Positions 17,069-24,851 of a stretch of DNA of 64,000 nt are shown here, piece after piece. This stretch comes from Claveliimonas acetigenes. GTDB lineage: Bacteria > Bacillota > Clostridia > Lachnospirales > Lachnospiraceae. The position numbers were made by a program, and so were the translations under genes. Location of the stretch: assembly GCF_025567385.1 (NCBI RefSeq), contig NZ_JAOQJU010000002.1, positions 248,001 to 312,000 of the forward strand, read 5' to 3'. Within the stretch, counting starts at the first letter, position 1. Every line of letters begins with the position of its first letter. Under the pieces are notes generated by a model, which saw only the letters and a program-made list of their open reading frames with translations, made no database searches and was not told the origin of the DNA.

Positions 17069-18904
17069 TTATACCCAGTTGCCCTCATGTTGGCTGATCC
17101 ATGATTCTTCCGGGGTGTATTGTGTTTCCTGTTTCTTCGGCTGTTCTTCCTGTTGTACCTCAGTCAGATGCAGCGTCCTCACTCCAAGGATGTCTGCCGC
17201 CGCCATATTGTAAACCTCGCAGTCCAGATAGTGGTTATCTCCGTGGGAGGTTTTCAGCTGCCATTCCTGCCTTACCTTCCCATTCCCCATCTTGACGTTG
17301 ACCTTATGCTCTGCGGTTACCTGCTCCGCATATTCACGGTCGCACCCTTGGTAAACCATCCATGACCCGCTTCCATTTTTCTTCTGCATTCTGGCAGCGA
17401 TCATATCCTTATATTTCCCGGTATCGACCAGTACGAGGTTCATTCCGTATGCCTTGCTGTCGCTCTTATTGACCTTGGACAGTTTGTAGTGCGAGAGCAT
17501 CGGGTTGGACGAGCCTTTGCTCGGCAGTGCCCAGTCCGAATTGTTGGCGCAGAAATCGTACACCGTATCCGCATCGTTGCCAGAGTCAACCAGTGCCAAT
17601 GCTACTACGAGCGGCGTGCTGTCCGGCATCTGGTATTCGAGGTTCATGATCCTCTCGACCTCTTGGAACGAATACGCCTGCCCATGGGTGATGTTTTGGC
17701 TCGTGAGGTAGTTGCCCCATGCCCGGATGCTCCAGTACAGACAGTTCTCCTGCACATCCACGCCTGCGGTCAGCAGCTTCGCCCATTCTGGCACGACCAG
17801 TTCCTCATATTCAGTCTGGCGTTCCAGTACGAGGTCAGCGTTGGTCTTTAACTTCGTATCTTCCCAAGGCTCTGCGAGCCATGAGTTGATGAAGTTCTGC
17901 AGTTTCTCCGGGTCGTCCTTGCTTTCCAGAAATTCCTTGACCACTTCTGAAAAACGGACAAATGGAGAGTAGAGCGTGTTCATCCAGAATGCTACCTTGC
18001 GGACAAATTTGGTATTCTGCTTGACCGTCCTCCATTCTCCGTATCGGAGCATCTCTGGCTTGTCTTGGTCTGTGATTGCACATCCGCACTCTTGGCAGAC
18101 ATAGGTTGCAAATTCTGCCCGGTCGGCGTAACTCATGCCTTCCTCTTTCGGGAAGTGTATCTGCTTCCACTTTAATTCGATATACTCCCCGCAGTGCGGG
18201 CATGGCACGAAGTAGTGCTTTTCGATGTCGGCATCCTCTTTGGCTTTCCAGATGTGTCCGGTCTTTAGGGTCGGCGTGCTCGTTATAAATATCTTCCTGT
18301 TGTGGAATGTCTTGGTTCGCTCCCTTGCAAGGCTGATCGGGTCGGCTTCCTTTTTGGACGCTCCCGGATATTTGTCCACCTCGTCAAGAAACAGGAATCT
18401 GATTGCCTTACTGGCAAGGCTTGACGGGGAGTTCGACCCCGCCAGTGTGAGATACATCCCGTCAAACTGCAATTCCAGTTTGGAGGAATCGTTCTCCAAG
18501 TACCTGCTTTTCAGTGTCGGTGCTGCCTTAATCATTGCCTGTAGGCGGTTCTCCGATATGGACTCTGCCAGTTTGTCCGTAGGGTAGACGATCATGGTTG
18601 GCGCAGGGTCCTGCTGTATGATGTACCCGGTCATGTTCTGGAGGCACTCTGTGCCGCCTACCTGCGTTGGCTTGACGTAGATGATTTCTTCTGTTTCGTA
18701 GTTGTTGAATTCATCCATGATGCCTTTGAGGTACGGTGTCTGCTCCGTCCTCCACGGTCCCGGCATTGCCGAGGTCTTGGCATCCAGTATCCGGTATTTG
18801 TCTGCCCATTCCGATACCGTGATGTCCTCTGGTGGCTTGAGGAATTTTAAGGCTTCCTTCTGATACCCGGTTACCTCGTACCTACGGAACGGATTTCTTG
18901 CCAC
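17069..18904 (-). CDS. Terminase large subunit (lambda GpA family)
   Basis: A 611-residue packaging motor. The ATPase region shows IIYVKPTQVGGTECLQNMTGY (about 75-95; Walker A-like) and FLFLDEVDKYP (about 150; Walker B). A zinc ribbon CPHCGEYIEL ... CQECGCAI follows near residue 235. The nuclease region has VALALVDSGNDADTVYDF near residue 420. Start is a GTG at 18904 (GTG GCA AGA AAT), overlapping the small subunit gene. The lambda-type terminase implies cos packaging, as an inference. Confidence 0.94.
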   Translation of the reverse strand: MARNPFRRYEVTGYQKEALKFLKPPEDITVSEWADKYRILDAKTSAMPGPWRTEQTPYLKGIMDEFNNYETEEIIYVKPTQVGGTECLQNMTGYIIQQDPAPTMIVYPTDKLAESISENRLQAMIKAAPTLKSRYLENDSSKLELQFDGMYLTLAGSNSPSSLASKAIRFLFLDEVDKYPGASKKEADPISLARERTKTFHNRKIFITSTPTLKTGHIWKAKEDADIEKHYFVPCPHCGEYIELKWKQIHFPKEEGMSYADRAEFATYVCQECGCAITDQDKPEMLRYGEWRTVKQNTKFVRKVAFWMNTLYSPFVRFSEVVKEFLESKDDPEKLQNFINSWLAEPWEDTKLKTNADLVLERQTEYEELVVPEWAKLLTAGVDVQENCLYWSIRAWGNYLTSQNITHGQAYSFQEVERIMNLEYQMPDSTPLVVALALVDSGNDADTVYDFCANNSDWALPSKGSSNPMLSHYKLSKVNKSDSKAYGMNLVLVDTGKYKDMIAARMQKKNGSGSWMVYQGCDREYAEQVTAEHKVNVKMGNGKVRQEWQLKTSHGDNHYLDCEVYNMAAADILGVRTLHLTEVQQEEQPKKQETQYTPEESWISQHEGNWV

Positions 18905-19442
18905 GCTTTTTCTTCTCCAGTTCTTCCGGCGTGCAGCCCGCCACCACGAAGCTGTGCATCAGCCGGATGATTTCCGCATTCAAATCCTTTTCGATTGCCC
19001 TCACTTCCATCGGATCACAGTACCCGCTGATCCTGCCGGAGAGCCTGCTCGGCAGGGACAGTGCAAATTTTTTGAATGAAATAAAAAATCGGCTATAGTC
19101 CATCTTCACTTCCTCAATGTCGATGTACTTACCCGATGCGATCTCTGTCTTTAAGCGGTGCATTTCCCCTTGCGATTCCTTCAGTGCAATCTCAGCCTGC
19201 AGTTTCTGCTCTCGCAGTTCTGCTTCCTTTTCGGATTTGCTCTTTCCGTATGCCTTGTCGGACAGGTATTTTATATATTTCTGGATGGTCGGTGCTAACT
19301 CATAGCGGTTTCCGTCCTTGGTCTTGGTGGTCGCTATGATTCCCTCCTGCGTCAGCTGCTGCACCCTCCGCACACTGACCCCGAATAAGGAAGCAATGAC
19401 TTCTACCCGGTAAAAGCTGCCGCCCTGCTGTTCTTCTGCCAT
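18882..19442 (-). CDS. Terminase small subunit (Nu1-like DNA packaging protein)
   Basis: A 186-residue protein. The N-terminus is a winged helix-turn-helix: RVEVIASLFGVSVRRVQQLTQEGI (about 12-35), like lambda Nu1. A long charged helix follows (KSEKEAELREQKLQAEIALKE). The C-terminal part (SLPSRLSGRISG... IRLMHSFV) resembles the assembly domain of this family. It would recognise the packaging site and recruit the large subunit. The C-terminal Lys/Arg tail overlaps the large subunit start. Confidence 0.87.
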   Translation of the reverse strand: MAEEQQGGSFYRVEVIASLFGVSVRRVQQLTQEGIIATTKTKDGNRYELAPTIQKYIKYLSDKAYGKSKSEKEAELREQKLQAEIALKESQGEMHRLKTEIASGKYIDIEEVKMDYSRFFISFKKFALSLPSRLSGRISGYCDPMEVRAIEKDLNAEIIRLMHSFVVAGCTPEELEKKKRGKKSVP

Positions 19443-19443
19443 C

Positions 19444-20808
19444 CTACAATTCTGCCTTTCCTGCCGGGATTCTTACAGCCTGCTGCCCGGTGTATTCTTC
19501 CCACCGCTTCACGATTACATCGCAGAACCGCTCATCCAGTTCCATGATGAATGCTGTCCTCCCAAGTTGCTCTGCGGCCATGAGGGTGCTGCCGCCTCCT
19601 CCGAACAGATCAAGGACGTTCCACCCGGACTTACTGGAATTTGTTACGAATTTCCCGATCAGTGGCACTGGCTTCATGGTCGGGTGGATGTCGTTCCTTG
19701 TCGGCTTATTCTCGTAAATGACGGACGTCTGGTTCTGGTACTTCCTGCGTAAGTCCTCCAGATATGCCACGAGTTCATTTTTCTTCATGGCGTTAAAATC
19801 TATATCATCCTCCAGAATGACCGTATCCTGCGTCCTGTCGTTAATGAAATAGTGGGCCGCCCCCTCTTTCCATCCGTACAGGCATGGTTCGTGTCGCCAC
19901 TGGTAGTCCTGCCTGCCGAGGACGAAGGAGTTCTTCTCCCAGATCAGACACTGCGCCAGTTTCAATCCTGCGTCAAGGAATGCCTGTCTGAAAATATGTC
20001 CGGTGCTTTCTGCGTGAAACACATAGATCGCTGCCCCGGCTCTCATAAATTCGTAGGCACTCTGGTATGTTGCCAGTAAAAACGAATAGAAACTCTGGTT
20101 GTCCATGTTGTCGTTCTTTATCGTGCTCGTGATCCGGTGTCCTTTTCCATCGAGGTATTCCTCTAAAAATTCAGCCTTGTCGCCATAGTTGACATTGTAT
20201 GGCGGATCAGTAACGACAAGGTCTGCCATCTCTCCCTGCATCAGAACCGCCATGTCATCCTGCGATGTGCTGTCGCCGCACATGAGCCTGTGCCTTCCGA
20301 GCAGCCAGATGTCGCCCAGTTTCGTGACTGGTTCTGCCACCTGTTCCAGTGCCGCCTCCACATCAAAGTCATCATCCACTGCTTCCGGCTCTACTGCGAG
20401 TTTGTCCACCAGTTCCGTGAGGTCGTCCTGCTCGAAGCCTGTCAGCGATATGTCATAATCTCCGAGGTCGAGGTCAAGCAGGAGGTCTTTTAATTTTAAC
20501 TCATCCCATTCGCCCGTGATTTTGTTCAGCGCAATGTTCAGAGCCTTCTCCCTCTGCTTGTCCAGATCCACCACCACGACATCTACTTCCTTGTACCCTA
20601 AGTCCATGAGTACGGTCGTCCTCTGGTGTCCTCCGATGATCGTGCCATCCTCGTTTATGATGATGGGGTCAACGTATCCGAATTCTTCAATGCTCCGCCT
20701 TATTTTCTGGTATTCCGCATCGTCCGGGGTCAGTGCTTTCCTTGGATTGTATTCTGCTGCCTTTAAGTCAGCTAGTTTCCTGCGTTCTGTTCTCAGTTTC
20801 TGATCCAT
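19444..20808 (-). CDS. ParB-domain DNA methyltransferase (DPPY, adenine/N4-cytosine type)
   Basis: A 454-residue protein from the ATG at 20808, which has GGAGGTTTGGAA ahead (a TTG two codons earlier is less likely). Residues about 8-125 form a ParB/Srx-like fold (AAEYNPRK; GTIIGGHQRTTVL). The methyltransferase half has DPPYNVNYG at 201-209 (motif IV) and VLDLFGGGGSTLMAAEQLGR near residue 410 (motif I), so the order is beta class. It probably modifies phage DNA against host restriction. It precedes the terminase genes in many clostridial prophages. Target sequence unknown. Confidence 0.9.
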   Translation of the reverse strand: MDQKLRTERRKLADLKAAEYNPRKALTPDDAEYQKIRRSIEEFGYVDPIIINEDGTIIGGHQRTTVLMDLGYKEVDVVVVDLDKQREKALNIALNKITGEWDELKLKDLLLDLDLGDYDISLTGFEQDDLTELVDKLAVEPEAVDDDFDVEAALEQVAEPVTKLGDIWLLGRHRLMCGDSTSQDDMAVLMQGEMADLVVTDPPYNVNYGDKAEFLEEYLDGKGHRITSTIKNDNMDNQSFYSFLLATYQSAYEFMRAGAAIYVFHAESTGHIFRQAFLDAGLKLAQCLIWEKNSFVLGRQDYQWRHEPCLYGWKEGAAHYFINDRTQDTVILEDDIDFNAMKKNELVAYLEDLRRKYQNQTSVIYENKPTRNDIHPTMKPVPLIGKFVTNSSKSGWNVLDLFGGGGSTLMAAEQLGRTAFIMELDERFCDVIVKRWEEYTGQQAVRIPAGKAEL

Positions 20809-20820
20809 TTCCAAACCTCC

Positions 20821-21404
20821 TTCCCTGCTTTGCGTAACGAAATGCTAAATTTATTTTTGATTTTATCGGGGAAAAAGCCGGGCCTTCCTCGCCCCGCAGT
20901 GCATTTTGCACAAAGTAGTACCTTTCGATTTGTGCATTTATAACAAATCAAAAAAATGCACTAAAATAGGCATTCAACACATACGTTTCATTGCGCTAAA
21001 TGCCTATTAAGAGGGGAGCGAGTGGAGCGTGTTGACTTGATCTGTCTGATCCATCCCCTGTACTCCACGCTATCATCTTAGCACAGTTGAATGTACTTTT
21101 GTGTACTCTCTTGTACTTCTTTGCGTGCACTGTGCCCGCCCTGCGTGTCCCATGCCTGTCCTGTGTGGTGCTGCTGTGTGCTGTCCTGCCTGTGCTCTGA
21201 TACTCTGTGTGTGGTGTCCGTGTCCCTTGTACTGTGCCTGTCATGTCCTTTGTTCGGATGGCGCATGGTATACTGCACGTCCTCTGCATGGGTTTATAAG
21301 CACCGCCTCCTGTATCCCTGTTATTTTTCACGATTATTCTACCCCTCTATAACCCCTCATGTTTTTGTACCTATAATCCGGATGTTTCTTGTAAAAATGC
21401 AGCT
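20821..21404. other. Non-coding stretch with palindromes and GGACA motifs, possible packaging site
   Basis: No convincing gene is present. On the minus strand the left part carries three short palindromes: GTGCATTTTGCAC (20899-20911), GTGCATTT...AAATGCAC (20932-20961) and AATAGGCATT...AATGCCTATT (20965-21008). The segment at 21146-21248 has six GGACA motifs on the minus strand (TGTCC on plus) within about 100 bases. The stretch lies upstream of the methyltransferase and terminase genes, where lambda-like phages have cos and late promoters. Both roles are inferred; weak reading frames on both strands lack ribosome sites. Confidence 0.5.
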
Positions 21405-21452
21405 AAAAAGCCGGGATAAAATTTCCGATTTTTTTCTCGGAATTTTCCCGGC
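21405..21452 (-). terminator. Strong intrinsic terminator after the 247-residue protein gene
   Basis: On the minus strand GCCGGGA plus AAATTCCGA pairs with TCGGAAATTT plus TCCCGGC around an A-rich loop, followed by TTTTT. The stem is about 16 pairs with single mismatches. It would stop most transcripts from the preceding gene. Confidence 0.8.
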
Positions 21453-21532
21453 TGAATTTTCAAATCATTCTATTTATTTTGTTGGAATTTTCCCAGTAAA
21501 TTTTCTAGCGAATTTTTCGGCATTTATTTTTC

Positions 21533-22276
21533 CTATAAATTTTCATAAAAAAACGCATTAGCTATTTCATAAGCCTTTAGCTTTTTGTCTATCTTTCCTG
21601 TTATCGTTATCTTTTCTTGGTCGTACCGATTGTAAGATTCCACGAATGACCTGTTGCCCTTGTATTTCCTTGCAAAGGCTTTGAACCGTTCCTGCTCTGT
21701 CTCGTTCGCTTCGTGGATAAAGTGATAGTTCTTTCCGGTTGTCTGGGAGTATACTTTCATTGCAAAATACGCATATCGCTCTTCCTCTGTCCTCATTGAT
21801 GCTCTAAAATATGCATTCATCTCCGATAGTCCTGCGTATGATGGTATGTAGATTCCCATTCGTTTAATTAAAATTTCCAGGATATCTGTCGGTGCCTTTG
21901 GTTGCTTTATTGATTTATGTTCTTCATATCGTGTCAACAGGATGCTGACGTCATCCTTTGTCGCATCCTTCGGTATAAAAATTCCGACATTTTTAGCATA
22001 TTCCATCTGCCTTTCTGTTGGAATCGGCATCCCGATCCGTTCCACTTCGTATGGCTCGACCAGTCCCGCCTTTTTCGCAATATCCTGTTCTGTCTCTTTT
22101 TCCCATGCGATTACTTCCACCGTTCTCATTCTTCCAGTTCCCGGATATTTCCCCCTGATGCGATATCTCCCGCAGACAATATCGTTTATTACGGGAATTT
22201 CGGACGACTTTGCATATTCCTCTTGTCTGTCATTGTTCTTTTCCCCGGATAACATTTTCGCTATGAATTCAAACAT
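21533..22276 (-). CDS. Hypothetical protein with duplicated GI(F/Y)IP motif
   Basis: A 247-residue protein of unknown function. Residues about 91-120 (RQMEYAKNVGIFIPKDATKDD) and about 134-165 (ILIKRMGIYIPSYAGLSEMNA) look like two copies of the same helix-GI.IP-helix unit. The N-terminal part has strand-rich VCGRYRIRGKYPGTGRMRTVEVIAWE, the rest is charged helices. Base composition is more AT-rich than the flanking phage genes. AAAGGAGGAACGAGCGA precedes the ATG. It follows a promoter with a G10 spacer and is followed by a strong terminator, so it is its own transcription unit. Confidence 0.8.
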   Translation of the reverse strand: MFEFIAKMLSGEKNNDRQEEYAKSSEIPVINDIVCGRYRIRGKYPGTGRMRTVEVIAWEKETEQDIAKKAGLVEPYEVERIGMPIPTERQMEYAKNVGIFIPKDATKDDVSILLTRYEEHKSIKQPKAPTDILEILIKRMGIYIPSYAGLSEMNAYFRASMRTEEERYAYFAMKVYSQTTGKNYHFIHEANETEQERFKAFARKYKGNRSFVESYNRYDQEKITITGKIDKKLKAYEIANAFFYENL

Positions 22277-22338
22277 TCGCTCGTTCCTCCTTTTTGTGTA
22301 GGGGTTGTAGATTTGAAAAAATACAATTTGTAACTACA

Positions 22339-22368
22339 ATTCTACCCCCCCCCCTACTCCGAAGTCAA
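22339..22368 (-). promoter_or_regulatory. Promoter with G10 run in the spacer
   Basis: On the minus strand TTGACT (22368-22363) and TAGAAT (22344-22339) are separated by 18 bases, ten of which are an unbroken G run (C run at 22345-22354 on plus). It starts seven bases after the stop of the ArpU-like regulator gene and lies about 60 bases before the start at 22276. Both boxes are close to the sigma-A consensus. Gain or loss of one G would change the spacer to 19 or 17. Confidence 0.7.
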
Positions 22369-22374
22369 GCAATT

Positions 22375-22878
22375 TCAAGTAGTCGAGGGATTCTGCTCAG
22401 CTTCAAATTCCTCTAGTATTTTTTTTACTTTCTTGTATTCCAATAGTTTATCGATGCCTGCGTTGTAGTGCTCATTGCACGGTGTTCTCGTCATATGCAT
22501 CGCCTTGCACACCTGTTTCCAACTTAAACAGTCAATATGCCTGTATTCCAGTATGAGCCGCTCCGTGGAGTCAACCGGGAGAAAATCCATCAACTTCATC
22601 ACATTCAGCATGGTAGCCGCCATCTGTTCTTTCTGTGATTCGATCTGTTCTTCAATCTCCATTGCCCGGATGACCATGCTTGCCGGTCCATCTCCTACAC
22701 TGTTCGTCTGGCTGTGCGGCACTGGGGAATATTGCATCCCCTTTGTGCCGATCATATCCTGTCTGAACGTCTGCAGTCTGGATTCCAGTTGCTTTTTCTT
22801 ATTCCGTGCCGAGTAATATTGACCGAGATACTTCTTTAAGAGTGCTCTCTCATCCAATATTTCCTTATTGTCTGCCAT
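22375..22878 (-). CDS. ArpU/RinA-like phage transcriptional regulator
   Basis: A 167-residue protein from the ATG at 22878 (MADNKEILDERALLKKYLGQ), preceded by AGAGGAACGTAGC. The C-terminal half contains a sigma-70 region 4-like HTH: STERLILEYRHIDCLSWKQV then CKAMHMTRTPCNEHYNAGIDKLL (about 105-150). Small proteins of this type sit at the end of phage early regions and switch on late genes. Its place right before a promoter and the packaging genes fits that role. Binding site unknown. Confidence 0.8.
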   Translation of the reverse strand: MADNKEILDERALLKKYLGQYYSARNKKKQLESRLQTFRQDMIGTKGMQYSPVPHSQTNSVGDGPASMVIRAMEIEEQIESQKEQMAATMLNVMKLMDFLPVDSTERLILEYRHIDCLSWKQVCKAMHMTRTPCNEHYNAGIDKLLEYKKVKKILEEFEAEQNPSTT

Positions 22879-22894
22879 GCTACGTTCCTCTTTT

Positions 22895-23140
22895 CTAATC
22901 CTCTTTGGCTTTGTTGTCCTCTGCCGCAAGGAAATATACTTTGCCGCCCATCATCCGCACCTGCCGAAGCACCCGGTCTTTGTGCTCCCAGTCACGAATC
23001 TCCACGCCCCGCTCACGCAGGATGTCTATCTGCATCTCGATACTGGAGAGCATTGCCGACACTGGGAGTTGCCGCATTACCTGCGTGGCATCTGCCAGAC
23101 TGGAATTCATCCCGAATGGCTTCCGCTTATTCCTCTTTGC
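22895..23140 (-). CDS. Small hypothetical phage protein
   Basis: An 81-residue basic protein from the ATG at 23140 (MAKRNKRKPFGMNSSLADA), chosen because GGAGGTGCGGATC precedes it; the open frame upstream runs inside the zinc-ribbon gene. A helical centre VMRQLPVSAMLSSIEMQIDILRE is followed by DRVLRQVRMMGGKVYFLAAED. No family is recognised. It overlaps the end of the zinc-ribbon gene by 14 bases, an arrangement typical of the packed early region. Confidence 0.65.
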   Translation of the reverse strand, partial: AKRNKRKPFGMNSSLADATQVMRQLPVSAMLSSIEMQIDILRERGVEIRDWEHKDRVLRQVRMMGGKVYFLAAEDNKAKED

Positions 23141-23546
23141 CATGATCCGCACCTCCCTCCAGTTTCTGACCGCACCATGGGCAGTGCGGATATAATTCAT
23201 ATCCTTTTCTGAATGGATTTCCAATTGCCGACTGACCGCAGTTCGGGCAGACCAGAACCGTATCTCCATATCCCATTTCATGGTTGATTGGCTGCTTTGG
23301 GATATCCTTCTCCGGTGCGGCCACCTGCTCTATGCGGTAGCATTTCAGTCCTCTCTTTTTGATGTTGTATTCAAAATTAACAGCGACCCCATCCTCGTGC
23401 CACGCTCCCACCAAGAAAGGAATGCCTGCCCAGTGTCCTTTGGTTTCGCATTTGACGATTCCGTATCCATCTGCATCCGGGCAGTAGACTGGTCTGCCTG
23501 CCATCTCTCTTAATTCCTGCAGTGTCAAAGGTTCCGCTTCCATCAT
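23127..23546 (-). CDS. Zinc-ribbon phage protein
   Basis: A 139-residue protein from ATG ATG at 23546, preceded by GGGAGGTGGA. The N-terminal half (LQELREMAGRPVYCPDADGYGIVKC... WAGIPFLVG) is a small beta domain common in clostridial phage hypotheticals. The C-terminus holds CPNCGQSA and CPWCGQKL, a four-cysteine zinc ribbon. It likely binds nucleic acid or a protein partner; this is only inferred from the ribbon. It overlaps the ASCH gene stop. Confidence 0.7.
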   Translation of the reverse strand: MMEAEPLTLQELREMAGRPVYCPDADGYGIVKCETKGHWAGIPFLVGAWHEDGVAVNFEYNIKKRGLKCYRIEQVAAPEKDIPKQPINHEMGYGDTVLVCPNCGQSAIGNPFRKGYELYPHCPWCGQKLEGGADHGKEE

Positions 23547-23980
23547 TCCACCTCCCAGTTCCATAATCCCTGCTTTCCGCTTGCCGGGATCGGCTTCTCA
23601 AATAATACCGGGTCCGTCATTACCCATGCGTACCGCCCCGGCGTGAAATCTCCGAATGCATACTCATCTGGATGTTGCTCTTTGATGAGTGCCGCTGTCA
23701 GTTCGTCTATCCGCAGGCAGTTCACGAGGTTTGCCTTGCCGATGACTGCCCCTGTCGGGAATCTTTCAAACCGATTGAATTCCTCATACAATCCGAGGAC
23801 GAGCAGTGCCTTTTCCCATGCTCCGTCCGTCATCATCGAGATTCCCCAGAGCGGGTCTTTCTTTCCTGCATGGATGAGAATTTCTCCCCGGTACTTTGTT
23901 CTCCATGACCGTGTTTCAATGTGTTTCTTCCCGGTCGCCAGTAATGTCGCCCATGGCTGTATCACTGTGATTGCTTTCAT
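23543..23980 (-). CDS. ASCH-domain protein
   Basis: A 145-residue protein from the ATG at 23980 (MKAITVIQPWATLLATGKK), preceded by GGAGGGAGGGGC. The start IQPWATLLATGKKHIETRSWRTKYRGEI-type pattern (QPWA...G.K..E.R.W) is diagnostic of ASCH domains, which bind RNA or modified nucleotides. In phages such genes are frequent next to small nucleases. Frame upstream of 23980 belongs to another gene's shadow. The function is not established; nucleic acid binding is inferred. Confidence 0.82.
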   Translation of the reverse strand: MKAITVIQPWATLLATGKKHIETRSWRTKYRGEILIHAGKKDPLWGISMMTDGAWEKALLVLGLYEEFNRFERFPTGAVIGKANLVNCLRIDELTAALIKEQHPDEYAFGDFTPGRYAWVMTDPVLFEKPIPASGKQGLWNWEVE

Positions 23981-24465
23981 GCCCCTCCCTCCATTTCCGG
24001 CAGCAGGATCGCTGCTACCTCTTTTTCCGAACTGACCACCTCTGCCACCGCCCCTGCTTTTCGCAACTGCTTGATGGTCTGCTCCTGTATTTTGCTTAAG
24101 ACCCCGATGAATGGCCGCTTGACCTCGAATCCGTAATATCTGCCATTCACGACACAGGTAATATCTGGGATTCCCTGTCTGGAGTACGGGCCGGCTGCTT
24201 CTTTCCATGCGACCGCATTTGGCACGTTGTCCTTGATCCAGTCAAGGATTTTCTTCTGGAAGTAGCTTTCCTTTGGCATCTTCTCCCTTATAAACTCATC
24301 TGCCTGCGCCTTGGTATGTATCTTCCTGTTATGTGCTATGGTGTACTCCTGCAGTTCTTCGTAGGTCTTGAATTTTGTGTAATCCAATCTGCCGCCCCGG
24401 CTGACGTTCCCGATTGCTTCGCCTGCGGTCGGGTCTGCGTATCCTTCAGCGTTTTTTCTTTCCAA
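23977..24465 (-). CDS. VRR-NUC domain nuclease
   Basis: A 162-residue protein. The C-terminal half carries the VRR-NUC signature: FQKKILDWIKDNVPNAVAWKEAAG (about 70-93), then GIPDITCVVNGRYYGFEVKRP with the D...E.K catalytic pattern, and IQEQTIKQLRKAGAVAEVV. The N-terminus RKNAEGYADPTAGEAIGNV is a conserved head of phage members. Such proteins resemble Holliday junction or flap nucleases; a role in phage recombination or replication is inferred. It overlaps the ASCH start. Confidence 0.85.
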   Translation of the reverse strand: MERKNAEGYADPTAGEAIGNVSRGGRLDYTKFKTYEELQEYTIAHNRKIHTKAQADEFIREKMPKESYFQKKILDWIKDNVPNAVAWKEAAGPYSRQGIPDITCVVNGRYYGFEVKRPFIGVLSKIQEQTIKQLRKAGAVAEVVSSEKEVAAILLPEMEGGA

Positions 24466-24478
24466 ACCGACCGCCTCC

Positions 24479-24688
24479 TTAAAACTTCCCGGCTGCTATC
24501 CCGGTTATGTGCAGTCCGTCCTCTTTCTGCATGGCATTGAAGTAATAATGCCCTTTAGCAAGTTCCGACAGAAGTTCCGGGGTCAGCGTGACCAGTGTCT
24601 GATACGATCCGCTCTTGTTGGTAGCAAATACCTTCTTCTTGTCCGGATTTCCATCTTTATCCCTTATTACCTGCATCTTGATTACCAT
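24479..24688 (-). CDS. Small hypothetical phage protein
   Basis: A 69-residue protein starting MVIKMQVIRDKDGNPDKKKV with AAGGAGG well placed. It alternates charged and hydrophobic residues (YQTLVTLTPELLSELAKGHYY) and ends ITGIAAGKF. No family recognised. Tight packing between the VRR-NUC gene and a Cys-rich small protein supports it as real. Confidence 0.6.
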   Translation of the reverse strand: MVIKMQVIRDKDGNPDKKKVFATNKSGSYQTLVTLTPELLSELAKGHYYFNAMQKEDGLHITGIAAGKF

Positions 24689-24851
24689 CTCCGTTGCCCT
24701 CCTTGTATTTTTGATATACCCTGCATTCCGTGCAGGTCTTTTCCGGCTCTATGCACTTATCCGAAAGGATAAGACAGAACCATGGGAGCGTTCCGCTCCG
24801 TTTCCTCTTTGCCCTCTCCCTTATTTCCGAGAGTACGTCCATCATACTCAT
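24657..24851 (-). CDS. Small Cys-containing hypothetical phage protein
   Basis: A 64-residue protein: MSMMDVLSEIRERAKRKRSG then LPWFCLILSDKCIEPEKTCTEC, giving four Cys that may bind zinc. Its ATG overlaps the stop of the HD-domain gene (ATGA), and its end overlaps the next gene. No family known to me. Confidence 0.6.
   Translation of the reverse strand: MSMMDVLSEIRERAKRKRSGTLPWFCLILSDKCIEPEKTCTECRVYQKYKEGNGDGNQDAGNKG

Noticed and set aside
20996..21331. Minus-strand frame of 111 codons in the same gap
   Set aside because: Thr/His/Arg-rich low-complexity product from CA-rich DNA, ends in the palindromes; no folded pattern.
21091..21561. Cys/Val-rich plus-strand frame in the non-coding gap
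   Set aside because: Amino acid content is abnormal, there is no ribosome site, and all neighbours are on the other strand.
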